Shown here: positions 12,369 to 18,841 of the stretch, piece after piece
Position numbering within the stretch: position 1 is the first letter of the stretch
Layout: each line of letters begins with the position of its first letter
Made by a program: the position numbers and the translations under genes
Origin: a virus
Length of the DNA stretch: 23,864 nucleotides
Reading direction: 5' to 3' (one strand)
IMG/VR virus record: IMGVR_UViG_3300022891_000073
Coordinates: 1 to 23,864 of that record
The notes under the pieces: model-generated
What the model saw: only the letters and a program-made list of their open reading frames with translations
Told to the model about the DNA's origin: nothing
Database searches by the model: none

Positions 12369-12952
12369 ACAAGGTCGCCATCACCGACCCGTCCGTGACC
12401 GTGATCTACGGGGTCACGGAGGACGACAACCCGCTCGACGCAGCGATGCGCATGATCGACGAGGCCAAGGTTCGCCCGGCGCACGACCGGCCCGGCTACT
12501 TCCACAACCAAGACCCCGGCGAGCACATCAACGTGCACACCCACCACGCGGACTCGCTGCCCGAGCAGTGGATGGAGATGGCCCCGCTCGGCGTGCAGAA
12601 GGCCGGCGACGTGGGCGGCGATGCGCAGGTCAGCGAGGCGTTCAGTCGGCGCTGGGTGATGCGCCGGCGCGTCGGCGACTGGGCGGTCTTCACGGCCACC
12701 TTCTACGTCGCGCTGGTCCCCCCGAGCGCCGGGGCTGACCAGCCTCGCGTGGTCGAGGTCATGGAGGACTACGAGATCGCCGAAGACCTGCACGACCTGG
12801 ACGGCTCGCAGACCTTCGCCGAGACGCGGTACCGCGGCCTGGTGGGCGAGCCGACCGAGGAGCACGCCCGGCTGCTCGCAGAGCAGATGAACGCAGGGCG
12901 CGTCCAGTGGACGGGCTCCGAGTTCTACGGGCACTTCATCCCCCTGCGCTGA
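12365..12952 (+). CDS. hypothetical phage protein, 195 aa
   Basis: ATGA overlap with the gene before sets the start at 12365. Among the larger unknowns here. Features are a His-rich stretch (HINVHTHHADSLPEQW, about residues 57-72), a basic centre (SRRWVMRRRVGDWAVFTATFYVALVPP) and a C-terminal helix (EEHARLLAEQMNAGRVQW). The His cluster could bind metal, but no catalytic signature of a known family is apparent. Ends FIPLR with the last codons in hairpin B15. Confidence 0.9.
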   Translation: MNKVAITDPSVTVIYGVTEDDNPLDAAMRMIDEAKVRPAHDRPGYFHNQDPGEHINVHTHHADSLPEQWMEMAPLGVQKAGDVGGDAQVSEAFSRRWVMRRRVGDWAVFTATFYVALVPPSAGADQPRVVEVMEDYEIAEDLHDLDGSQTFAETRYRGLVGEPTEEHARLLAEQMNAGRVQWTGSEFYGHFIPLR

Positions 12953-13000
12953 TGGTGCGGCCCGGCTCCGGCCGGGCCGTCGCCACCGTCGCATGACGGA
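12945..13000 (+). repeat. intergenic hairpin B15, overlapping the upstream stop
   Basis: Outer stem reduced to TGCG (12945-12948) with CGCA (12990-12993). CTGAT loop carries the stop; apical CGGCCCGGC-TCC-GGCCGGGCCG. Confidence 0.82.
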
Positions 13001-13016
13001 TACCGATGGGAGAAAG

Positions 13017-13439
13017 ATGGACGCCGAAATCCGGGACGCCTACGGCAGGATGCTGTGGCTGGAACCCAAAGACCTGGCCGAGATCGCCACCCGGCACCGG
13101 AGCCGGAGCGGCGGGCTGGTCGCCCCGACCGACCCGAGCAGCCCTGCGGGCCTGTTCCTCGTGGACGCCAAGATGACCCTGCTCGGATACCTGGACGACA
13201 AGAACAGGCTGCCGGCGGCCGGCCGCGGCGACCAGGAGTTCCTGTTCCACTTCGTCGAGTCGGCCGCATCGGACGACGTCTGGCAGGCATTCGCGGAGCT
13301 GAGGGCCTGGCAGACGGGGCACGCCAAGGACTACTACGGCCTGGGCGCCAGCATGCCCTTCGAGCTGCTCAACAACATCGCGTGGGATATCTGCCGGAAC
13401 CTGGTCACCGACTTCTGCGCGAAGGGGTCGCAGCGCTGA
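13017..13439 (+). CDS. hypothetical phage protein, 140 aa
   Basis: ATG 13017 is preferred because GGGAGA lies 6-8 bp upstream; the in-frame ATG at 12993 is within hairpin B15. Helical start (AEIRDAYGRMLWLEPKDLAEIATRH), a strand pair LFLVDAKMTLLGYLDD, then an acidic helical region (FHFVESAASDDVWQAFAELRAWQTG) and a C-terminal helix (PFELLNNIAWDICRNLVTDF). Not recognised. TGATG couples it to the next gene. Confidence 0.87.
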   Translation: MDAEIRDAYGRMLWLEPKDLAEIATRHRSRSGGLVAPTDPSSPAGLFLVDAKMTLLGYLDDKNRLPAAGRGDQEFLFHFVESAASDDVWQAFAELRAWQTGHAKDYYGLGASMPFELLNNIAWDICRNLVTDFCAKGSQR

Positions 13440-13681
13440 TGGCTGGCTACGGCAAGGTGAAGTACCGGATTCTGGTCGAGGTCGAGGTTGACCTGGACGC
13501 ATGGGTCGAGGCTCGCCAGCCCAGCAATAAGAGCGAGACAAACGTCAGGGCGAACGTGCAGCACGAGACCGAGTTGGCCTGCCAGGACGAGGCATTCGTC
13601 GGCCTGGTCAGCGACCACTTCCAGGCCCACGGCGGGGCCGTGCGCATCCTCGCCCCGACACGACCGGCCTACACCGACTGA
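13439..13681 (+). CDS. hypothetical phage protein, 80 aa
   Basis: Start ATG overlaps the previous stop (TGATG); GAAGGGG about 10 bp upstream can serve as binding site. N-terminal strand is strikingly regular (KVKYRILVEVEVDLDAWVEARQP), suggesting a beta-strand leading to a helix; the C-terminal half is helical (FVGLVSDHFQAHGG) then AVRILAP. Small alpha/beta fold, function unknown. Confidence 0.85.
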   Translation: MAGYGKVKYRILVEVEVDLDAWVEARQPSNKSETNVRANVQHETELACQDEAFVGLVSDHFQAHGGAVRILAPTRPAYTD

Positions 13682-13742
13682 CGTCTTCTGTGCCGGCCGG
13701 GCTCCCCGGCCGGCGCGGTGGTCGCCAGACCAGGACCACCGC
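13682..13742 (+). repeat. divergent double hairpin
   Basis: GCCGGCCGGG (13692-13701) pairs with CCCGGCCGGC (13705-13714), then GCGGTGGTC (13715-13723) with GACCACCGC (13734-13742). It occupies the place of a B element but is two successive stem-loops, not one bipartite stem. Confidence 0.82.
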
Positions 13743-13762
13743 GAGCAGAGGAGCAACCCCAC

Positions 13763-14071
13763 GTGACCCGACTGCAGCGAATCGCCGCCGAGGCGCGAAT
13801 CGCCAACCAGACAGATCAGACGATCACCCACGAGATAGCCCGGAGCGTAGCCGAGTACTTCGGTCTGGGCTCCGAGGATCCCCTCGACGACGAGTTCGTC
13901 CGGATCGGCCGGCTGCCGACCCGGATCCGGACCGTGATGGAGATCCACCAGGCGCTGACTTTCGGCCACACCGAGCTGCACATGGCGATGGCGTTGGGTC
14001 GTTACATGCGCAAGCGCGTCACCCAGGGCCTGACCGGAGAGACCTTCGGCTGGGCCGAATTGATCAATTAA
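13763..14071 (+). CDS. hypothetical helical phage protein, 102 aa
   Basis: GTG start at 13763 is chosen from GAGGAG (13748-13753); an in-frame ATG at 13718 falls in the hairpins. Mostly helical (RLQRIAAEARIANQTDQTITHEIARSVAEYFG, TRIRTVMEIHQALTFGHTELHMAMALGRYMRKRV). Two helices around EIHQALTFGHTELHMAMALG could form a DNA-binding fold, but no consensus HTH is evident. Function unknown. Confidence 0.85.
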   Translation: MTRLQRIAAEARIANQTDQTITHEIARSVAEYFGLGSEDPLDDEFVRIGRLPTRIRTVMEIHQALTFGHTELHMAMALGRYMRKRVTQGLTGETFGWAELIN

Positions 14072-14082
14072 CAGGAGGAATC

Positions 14083-14364
14083 ATGACTGAGCAGAAGACC
14101 CCTTACTTCCCCTCGGGCAAGCGTGGCTGGGATGCCACGGCGACCGTCGAGGAGATGGCCGAGTGGGTGCTCGGCGCGCTCAACAACGACAACGTTGTTC
14201 GCTTCGTCACCGACCACGACCTGGACCTCAGGGCTATCGACAGCATCACCGACCTGGAGGTCGACCTCGACAACTGGACGCCGGGACACGTCGAGATGCC
14301 GCGGTCCACGATCATCACACTGGCCAACGGGCAGAAATTCCGGGTGACGATCCAGGAGGACTGA
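14083..14364 (+). CDS. hypothetical phage protein, 93 aa
   Basis: ATG 14083 follows AGGAGGAA (14073-14080); the same AGGAGGAATCATG leader is used again at 14491. N-terminal WDATATVEEMAEWVLGALNN, then VVRFVTDHDLDLRAIDSITDLEVDLDNW (alternating beta/acidic) and STIITLANGQKFRVTIQED, a C-terminal beta-hairpin. Acidic. Last gene of the P4 unit. Confidence 0.88.
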   Translation: MTEQKTPYFPSGKRGWDATATVEEMAEWVLGALNNDNVVRFVTDHDLDLRAIDSITDLEVDLDNWTPGHVEMPRSTIITLANGQKFRVTIQED

Positions 14365-14424
14365 CGATCGTGCCGATGATGGTCCGTCCGGCTTCGGCCG
14401 GGCGTGGCCACCGGGGCATGACCG
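14362..14424 (+). repeat. intergenic hairpin B16
   Basis: Outer stem CGTGC (14369-14373) with GCATG (14416-14420). The middle stem is degraded (GGTC with GGCCACC) while the TTCG-tipped GCCGG apex remains. It lies directly before P5. Confidence 0.78.
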
Positions 14425-14427
14425 GGA

Positions 14428-14469
14428 TGTCATAAGCAACTTGACACGTAGTACGTAGAGCGCTACGCT
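14428..14469 (+). promoter_or_regulatory. promoter P5 with TGTCA-N9-TGACA dyad
   Basis: TTGACA (14441-14446), 17 bp, TACGCT (14464-14469). TGTCA (14428-14432) and TGACA (14442-14446) are the same inverted repeat as in P1 and P7. A further palindrome ACGTA-G-TACGT lies at 14446-14456, in the spacer. Confidence 0.88.
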
Positions 14470-14490
14470 ACTCGAAACCAAGGAGGAATC

Positions 14491-15186
14491 ATGATCGACC
14501 TGGGTAAGTGGCCCACGCTGCGCGTCGTCGGAGAGCCGGTGACCGAGGCAGAGGCAAGCCGAATCCTGATCGGCACGTTCTCGTGGTGGGGCGCCTTCGC
14601 CAACGACAAGGACTGGCTGGGTCAGGTGCGCGCCATCGCAGGCGAGTTCGGGATGCCGGTCGAGCCGCTGCGCGACGACTTCGGCTCCCACGACGAGTAT
14701 GTCAAGCATGCGTTCCGGGTCTGGCTGCCGGCATTCACCACGTGGACCGAGGAGCACGGGGTGCTCACCACGATCAGCCCGGACAGCATCGGCAACGACC
14801 GCATCACCGGCACCTACCGGGCCTGGTGTCACTGGGATGGCCTGATCGAGGGCCAGTACAGCGTCGGCAAGGACCCCGGCGAGGACGAAATCCTGGATGA
14901 GTGGGAGCAGATCGCCCGGCTGCACCCCGGCCTGGTCCTGACCGCCGATCTCGTCTCGGAGCACGACGACTGCCGGGGTGACACCAGCAACCCGGAGGGT
15001 TACACCGCCGCGTATCGCTACCACGTGGCCCACGGCATGGTCCGGATGGAGCAGAGCCTCAGCTTCGAGCCGCTGGTGCTCAGTGACGAGTACATGCACC
15101 GGGCGCACAACGAAGACCGGATGAGCGACCGCGGGACGACCCCCGAGCGCCTGCGCCGGGCGTTCCGAGACCTGGTGGGTGCCTGA
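14491..15186 (+). CDS. hypothetical phage protein, 231 aa
   Basis: First gene of the P5 unit, with AAGGAGGAA ahead of ATG 14491. It is the second largest protein in the window. Features are an aromatic-rich N-terminal third (ILIGTFSWWGAFANDKDW), a central RVWLPAFTTWTEEHGV and GTYRAWCHWDGLIEG, and acidic linkers (GEDEILDEWEQIARLH). The Trp/His distribution suggests an enzyme-like or ligand-binding core, but no motif of a known family is clear. The last base of its stop is shared with the next gene. Confidence 0.9.
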   Translation: MIDLGKWPTLRVVGEPVTEAEASRILIGTFSWWGAFANDKDWLGQVRAIAGEFGMPVEPLRDDFGSHDEYVKHAFRVWLPAFTTWTEEHGVLTTISPDSIGNDRITGTYRAWCHWDGLIEGQYSVGKDPGEDEILDEWEQIARLHPGLVLTADLVSEHDDCRGDTSNPEGYTAAYRYHVAHGMVRMEQSLSFEPLVLSDEYMHRAHNEDRMSDRGTTPERLRRAFRDLVGA

Positions 15187-15308
15187 TGAAGGTCTTCCTG
15201 CTCTGCCGCGTCCTGGGCCGGCACAAGCCGGTCCCGTCCTGGGTGTCCAACAAATGGCGCCACTCCTACTGCGAGCGCTGCAAGCTCGACCTGTGCTCGC
15301 CCGCCTGA
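15186..15308 (+). CDS. DUF1660-like cysteine mini-protein, 40 aa
   Basis: A short gene starting in a TGATG overlap with the one before. The 40-residue product begins MKVFLLCRVLGRHK and ends WRHSYCERCKLDLCSPA. A short basic/hydrophobic start (LC-x-lLGrHk) followed by a Trp and a terminal CxxC resembles the DUF1660 prophage-protein layout (mkLlCklfGHk ... C-x-x-C). Likely a zinc-binding mini-protein of unknown role. Coupled translation and codon pattern support it despite the small size. Confidence 0.7.
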   Translation: MKVFLLCRVLGRHKPVPSWVSNKWRHSYCERCKLDLCSPA

Positions 15309-15325
15309 CCACGAAAGGATCAGCC

Positions 15326-15502
15326 GTGACCTACGACGACCTGCTCGCCGCCGTCGAGCTGCACCGACCGCAGCTGATGGACAAGCACGCCCACCCCACC
15401 ACCGACCCGGCCAAGATCGTCCACCGGCGCTGTGGGGAGTGCCGGATCAACATCCCCGTGCAGGGGTGCCCCACCTGGGAGCGGGGCAAGATCGATGCGT
15501 GA
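15326..15502 (+). CDS. small zinc-ribbon-like phage protein, 58 aa
   Basis: GTG start at 15326 follows GAAAGGA. The product has HRRCGECRINIPVQGCPTWERG near its end, with a CxxC and a third cysteine, typical of half a zinc ribbon in small actinophage proteins. The N-terminal part (YDDLLAAVELHRPQLMDKH) is a helix. It overlaps the next gene by eight bases. Function unknown. Confidence 0.78.
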   Translation: MTYDDLLAAVELHRPQLMDKHAHPTTDPAKIVHRRCGECRINIPVQGCPTWERGKIDA

Positions 15503-15665
15503 CATCGACCGGCTGATCGAGTTCATCCAGGAGTGCGACCGGATCCCTCCGGTGCACAAGCGCGTGCTCATCAATCGGATCGAGTCGCCCCCGACCCGGG
15601 AGGAGCTGGACCGGGCGGCGGCCGAGGTGCGCGCCGAGAGCGCGCCGGCGGGAGGCGATGCCTGA
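15495..15665 (+). CDS. hypothetical helical phage protein, 56 aa
   Basis: ATG 15495 overlaps the end of the previous frame, with GAGCGGGG upstream. Two helices, DIDRLIEFIQECDRIPPVHKRVLINRIES and REELDRAAAEVRAES, joined by a short loop, give a small helical hairpin. Contains a single cysteine. TGATG coupling to the next gene. No family recognised. Confidence 0.8.
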   Translation: MRDIDRLIEFIQECDRIPPVHKRVLINRIESPPTREELDRAAAEVRAESAPAGGDA

Positions 15666-15901
15666 TGGCGGGCTCGTACTGCCAGTACTGCGACCGTCGC
15701 TGCTTCGTCTCGCGTCAGGTCATCGTGGCCGGCCAGCTGGTCTGGGCCGGCCACATGGCCACGTGCGAGCGCGGCAAGGAGCACGACCGGAACGCGATCG
15801 GCATGGACTCCACCACCGCGCACAACCCGGTCTGGGACGAATGCCCCTGCGCGCTCTGCAAGCCTGCCGCGGTCGGCTCGGGGGGTCCCGATGCCCAGTA
15901 A
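15665..15901 (+). CDS. cysteine-rich, probable zinc-binding phage protein, 78 aa
   Basis: ATG 15665 is in a TGATG overlap. Cysteines at about 6, 9, 13 and 34 (SYCQYCDRRCF ... HMATCERG) and a second group near 60-65 (CPCALC) suggest one or two metal sites. Reads like small Streptomyces-phage zinc-finger proteins that bind nucleic acid or protein. Its 3' end overlaps the next start by 11 bp. Confidence 0.82.
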   Translation: MAGSYCQYCDRRCFVSRQVIVAGQLVWAGHMATCERGKEHDRNAIGMDSTTAHNPVWDECPCALCKPAAVGSGGPDAQ

Positions 15902-16103
15902 CCGCCTCGCGGGGCACACGCTCCCGCTGGAGGGGCGCGTGCAGCTCGCCGGTCGGCTGATCGGGGACGGCAACGGGGAAGGGCGGGCGGTCTGCTCGTG
16001 CACCGACTACTCGCCCCTGCTGCCGTCCACGCGCGCCCGCCAGCAGTGGCACCGCGAGCACAAGGACGAGATCCGCTCCCGACGCAGCCCGGAGGAGTCG
16101 TGA
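15891..16103 (+). CDS. hypothetical basic phage protein, 70 aa
   Basis: ATG 15891 lies inside the preceding gene's end. Product has CSCTDYSPLLPSTRARQQWHREHKDEIR, a CSC followed by a basic, tryptophan-containing helix; I have seen comparable C-x-C-(8-12)-S-x-x-A/RxxWHxxHK strings in actinobacterial phage and host small proteins. Perhaps a zinc or nucleic-acid binder. TGATG to the next gene. Confidence 0.78.
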   Translation: MPSNRLAGHTLPLEGRVQLAGRLIGDGNGEGRAVCSCTDYSPLLPSTRARQQWHREHKDEIRSRRSPEES

Positions 16104-16300
16104 TGCACAGGACTCAGTTCGAGGTGCGCAACACGGACGGCACCCTGCTGGACGTGGGCGACTTCATCAACTGCCCGGACCTCGCGGATACCCGCATCGA
16201 CCGGTGCCTGAAGCACTACCCGGAGGCCACCGTTATCCGCTCCGACGACCCGGACTGGTATCAGGGGAAACCGGCGCCCGCGGGCACGGAGGGAGAGTGA
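16103..16300 (+). CDS. hypothetical phage protein, 65 aa
   Basis: ATG 16103 overlaps the previous stop; GGAGGAG about 6-12 bp upstream is a strong binding site. Starts TQFEVRNTDGTLLDVGDF (beta), then a segment with two cysteines (NCPDLADTRIDRCLKHYP), then VIRSDDPDWYQG. Small alpha/beta fold, no family recognised. Confidence 0.82.
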   Translation: MHRTQFEVRNTDGTLLDVGDFINCPDLADTRIDRCLKHYPEATVIRSDDPDWYQGKPAPAGTEGE

Positions 16301-16302
16301 CC

Positions 16303-16602
16303 ATGGGCGTCTCCGAGAGCGGGTACACCCACCCGCTGGTCCACGTCAATCGCAGCTCCCCGGACCCCTCGATCCCGCCGTGTTACGACTGCGGCGCCCA
16401 GGTCGACGACTACTACACGGAACCGAACCGGTGCGGCCCCTGCCACGCCAAGCATGTCAAGTGTGGGGGTGCACCCCTGGAGCCGTCCGGCGTGCCCTGC
16501 GATTACCACGACTTCCCGCACGGGGAAGCGTGTCCGGGCGCCCCGGTGTGCTCGCTGGGCCGGCCCGGTAGCCCGCCGAATCCGGGAGCGGATCATGCCT
16601 GA
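16303..16602 (+). CDS. zinc-ribbon phage protein, 99 aa
   Basis: ATG 16303 follows GGAGGGAGAG. A CYDC motif at residues 27-30 and a CGPC motif at 44-47 make a standard four-cysteine zinc ribbon, with more Cys and His downstream (HVKCGG, CDYHDFPHGEACPG) that might form a second site. Such ribbons often bind DNA, RNA or a partner protein. The function in this phage is unknown. The end overlaps the next start by 8 bp. Confidence 0.85.
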   Translation: MGVSESGYTHPLVHVNRSSPDPSIPPCYDCGAQVDDYYTEPNRCGPCHAKHVKCGGAPLEPSGVPCDYHDFPHGEACPGAPVCSLGRPGSPPNPGADHA

Positions 16603-16906
16603 GGACCCGATGCACATCGACAACGTACGGGTGCGGCAAGCCGCGGACAGCGCAGAGCGGGACATGTTCCGGGACCTCGCCCGAGAGATCGACGGCCCGT
16701 CGCCGCCCGGTATCGGTGCCCTGCTGAGGCGAGCGCTCAGCCAGCCCGCGGCGAGTACCGCGCCCAATCCGCCGACGCGGTGCTGCGATCGGTACGGCAT
16801 CGGAGACCACGACAGCGCAGACCACGCCGATCCCGATCTGATGCGCATGCAAAGTTGGGACGCCCACGAGAACGCCGAGCGGGTCGAGGACGATACCGGT
16901 TCGTAG
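16595..16906 (+). CDS. hypothetical acidic phage protein, 103 aa
   Basis: ATG 16595 lies inside the end of the zinc-ribbon gene, with CGGGAGCGG upstream. N-terminal helix (VRVRQAADSAERDMFRDLAREID), a Pro/Gly linker, then helix GALLRRALSQPAAS and a His/Asp-rich tail (DRYGIGDHDSADHADPDLMRMQSWDAHENAERV). Possibly a metal-binding tail. Not recognised. Confidence 0.82.
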   Translation: MPEDPMHIDNVRVRQAADSAERDMFRDLAREIDGPSPPGIGALLRRALSQPAASTAPNPPTRCCDRYGIGDHDSADHADPDLMRMQSWDAHENAERVEDDTGS

Positions 16907-16922
16907 CACTGAGGGCTTCTGT

Positions 16923-16947
16923 CGCCGCCGGCCCTGGGCCGGCGGCG
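16923..16947 (+). repeat. strong GC hairpin after the cysteine cluster
   Basis: CGCCGCCGGCCC (16923-16934) pairs with GGGCCGGCGGCG (16936-16947), effectively a 10-11 bp stem with a tight loop. It is the first hairpin since 14424 and closes the overlapping block. Confidence 0.8.
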
Positions 16948-16979
16948 TGCAGTGGACGTCAGTTCAAGAGGGGAGATCG

Positions 16980-17318
16980 ATGGAAACCACACACAAGAAG
17001 CAGGTCCGGGTCGCGTTTCTCGACGAGGAGACACAGGGCATCGGGCCGAACGGCCGTGGCACTCGGGTCGCGCCCGGTGCCTACATCATCGCTGACCTGG
17101 ACGGCATGGAGCCGGGGATGCTGATGCTGCAGGTCGCCGGCAGCATCCTGCTGCTGGCGATCGTGCAGGAGAGCGACGCCAACCACATCCAGGAGGTCCT
17201 GGATGGTCCGCACGCCCGTGATTGGGCCGCCTACTACCGCGCCCACCCGAACACCGTGGCCAGCTGGGGCGAGCAGAACGGCCGGCGGCCGGGTGCGCCC
17301 TATAACCAGGAGGACTGA
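16980..17318 (+). CDS. hypothetical phage protein, 112 aa
   Basis: ATG 16980 follows AGGGGAGA. N-terminal part is basic and beta-rich (KKQVRVAFLDEETQG, GTRVAPGAYIIADLDG), followed by a hydrophobic stretch MLMLQVAGSILLLAIV (about residues 45-60), not long or clean enough for a sure membrane helix, then an Asp/His helix. The hydrophobic run could be a buried beta-alpha element. No family recognised. Confidence 0.86.
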   Translation: METTHKKQVRVAFLDEETQGIGPNGRGTRVAPGAYIIADLDGMEPGMLMLQVAGSILLLAIVQESDANHIQEVLDGPHARDWAAYYRAHPNTVASWGEQNGRRPGAPYNQED

Positions 17319-17320
17319 TC

Positions 17321-17923
17321 ATGGACTACAGCGTTGACATCGTCCCGATCGAGACGATCGTCGGGCGCGTCGCCCGGGACCAGATCTTCCCGCTGGGCCG
17401 CTACACCCACATCGGTGCCAACCTGCCCGAGATCACCGAGCAGTACGCCGACGACTTCCTGACCTCCATCGCCCAGGAGCAGGCGCCGCCGCTGACCATC
17501 ACCCTGGACTCCAGCGGGGTGGTCGTCTCCGGCCAGCACCACCTGAGCATCCTGGTCGGCGCCCTGCTGCACCCGGACGAGCGCCACAACTGGGTGGAGC
17601 TGCCGAAGTTCCTCGACACGATGGTGGTCACCGACATCGGCGAGCCCAGCGGACCGACTGTCTGGTCCTCCTATGAGCCCGCCGGCCACGCCGTGACCTG
17701 GCTGCCGGTGAACTACATCCCCCGCACGGCGGCCTGGACCAGTTGGTGCGAGACGCTCGGGAACTCGCAGCTGATCACGGCCCGGGAGGCCCGCAAGGTC
17801 CTGTCCGAGGCGAACCGGATCGCCCGGATGTTCATGGACTACCGGGTGGTCCTGATCCGCGCTGGCCGGAACGTCAGCGGCTCGCGGCTCGCTGAGCTTA
17901 TGGCGGCCCGCGGCCAGCACTGA
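17321..17923 (+). CDS. hypothetical protein with a DGQQR-like motif (ParB/DUF262-like?), 200 aa
   Basis: ATG 17321 is two bases after the previous stop, with AGGAGG (17307-17312) ahead of it. Residues about 37-90 read LPEITEQYADDFLTSI, PPLTITLDSSGVVVSGQHHLSILVGALL. The order helix, 'PLTI' strand, 'VVVSGQHHLSIL' resembles the ParB/Srx/DUF262 layout (PilVl ... vDGQQRLtAL), with GQHHL in place of GQQRL. The C-terminal YRVVLIRAGRNVSGSRLAEL could match the later helix of DUF262. Known DUF262 members act in restriction and modification; that role here is inference only. Confidence 0.88.
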   Translation: MDYSVDIVPIETIVGRVARDQIFPLGRYTHIGANLPEITEQYADDFLTSIAQEQAPPLTITLDSSGVVVSGQHHLSILVGALLHPDERHNWVELPKFLDTMVVTDIGEPSGPTVWSSYEPAGHAVTWLPVNYIPRTAAWTSWCETLGNSQLITAREARKVLSEANRIARMFMDYRVVLIRAGRNVSGSRLAELMAARGQH

Positions 17924-17934
17924 TCGCAGGCGGC

Positions 17935-17985
17935 GCCAGGATGCACGATGATGGAGCGTACGCATCTACCGACGTCCATCCTGGC
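17935..17985 (+). repeat. long-loop inverted repeat
   Basis: GCCAGGATG (17935-17943) and CATCCTGGC (17977-17985) are perfect 9-bp arms with a 33-nt loop. Neither an A nor a B element; sits 25 bp before the DUF1353 gene. No -35/-10 pair was found within it. Confidence 0.75.
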
Positions 17986-18010
17986 ACCGCACCCGCACTG
18001 AGGAGATCGA

Positions 18011-18493
18011 ATGCCGTTCACCAACAGCCTGCAGGTCGTCGAGCACGACATCCGGTCGTGGAAGCTGCTCAACGACCTGCACTATCAAGGCGACACCGAC
18101 CACTTCACCGTGCCGGCCGGCTATGTCACCGACTTCGCCAGCGTGCCCGACTCGCTCGTGTGGCTGCTCAACAAGACCGGCCCTTACACCCGGGCCGCGG
18201 TCGTGCACGACTGGCTGATCACCGACGAGATCCCCGCCAAGCGGGTTACCTCGCGCGACACCGACGGCCTGTTCCGCCGGATCATGCGCGAGGAGGGCGT
18301 CCCGTTCCCGAAGCGCTGGGTGATGTGGGCCGCCGTACGCATGGGCGCCCTGTTCTCCCCCGGCCGGGCATACGGCCGGCAGTTCTACCGCGACGCGCCG
18401 CTGATCACCCTGATTGCCGTGCTGTCGCTCCCCATCGTGCCGGCGACCCTGCTGGTGCTGATCACCCGGACGCTGTTGCGCCCCCTGCGGTAG
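18011..18493 (+). CDS. DUF1353 family protein with C-terminal membrane helix, 160 aa
   Basis: ATG 18011 follows GAGGAGAT. The family signature is clear: PAGYVTDFASVP (residues 35-46), then GPYTRAAVVHDWLI (57-70), DTDGLFRRIMREEGV and a following WVMWAAVRMG helix, as in DUF1353 proteins common in phages and prophages, whose biochemical role is not established. After residue about 130 there is a hydrophobic stretch LITLIAVLSLPIVPATLLVLIT, a probable membrane helix followed by a basic end (RTLLRPLR). That places the domain at the inner membrane face or links it to a membrane process. Placement after a hairpin and before a short gene suggests co-transcription with the P5 unit. Confidence 0.93.
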   Translation: MPFTNSLQVVEHDIRSWKLLNDLHYQGDTDHFTVPAGYVTDFASVPDSLVWLLNKTGPYTRAAVVHDWLITDEIPAKRVTSRDTDGLFRRIMREEGVPFPKRWVMWAAVRMGALFSPGRAYGRQFYRDAPLITLIAVLSLPIVPATLLVLITRTLLRPLR

Positions 18494-18505
18494 AGAGGGA
18501 TGGCC

Positions 18506-18841
18506 ATGCTGGACCCGAGCGAAGCCTGGGCGCTGGACGTCGAGGACGGCTCGCCGCCGACCATCGAGCACCCCGAGATCTTCACGCAGGGAATGACCTG
18601 CCTTGGGTGCCCTGAGACATACGAAGGCATGCTGACCAGCGGCCTGCTGTTCTTCTTCCGCTACCGGCGAGGCCTGGCCTTCCTGGGCGTCGCGCCGACC
18701 GAGGACGGCGCGCTGATGGGCACCGAGTCGCAGGGGACCGGCGCATCGATGGCGGTCGGGGATGACCTGCAGGGGGTATTCAGCAACGACCAGCAGCGCA
18801 ACGACACGTTCGCCGCGCTGCTGGACCGGATCTACCACTGA
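18506..18841 (+). CDS. hypothetical phage protein, 111 aa
   Basis: ATG 18506 is preferred over ATG 18500 because AGAGGGA (18494-18500) overlaps the latter. Begins MLDPSEAWALDVEDG. Middle contains CLGCPETYEGMLTSGLLFFFRYRRGLAFLG, with a CxxC and a hydrophobic basic segment; end is helical (QQRNDTFAALLDRIYH). Might be a small metal-binding alpha/beta protein. Not recognised. Confidence 0.85.
   Translation: MLDPSEAWALDVEDGSPPTIEHPEIFTQGMTCLGCPETYEGMLTSGLLFFFRYRRGLAFLGVAPTEDGALMGTESQGTGASMAVGDDLQGVFSNDQQRNDTFAALLDRIYH

Noticed and set aside
12993-13016. Start of the 140-aa gene at ATG 12993
   Set aside because: It is part of the right arm of hairpin B15 (CGCATG), and a better spaced binding site precedes ATG 13017.
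16980-17318. Membrane protein call for the 112-aa product
   Set aside because: The hydrophobic run near residues 45-60 is too short and contains Gln and Ser. A buried strand-helix is as likely.
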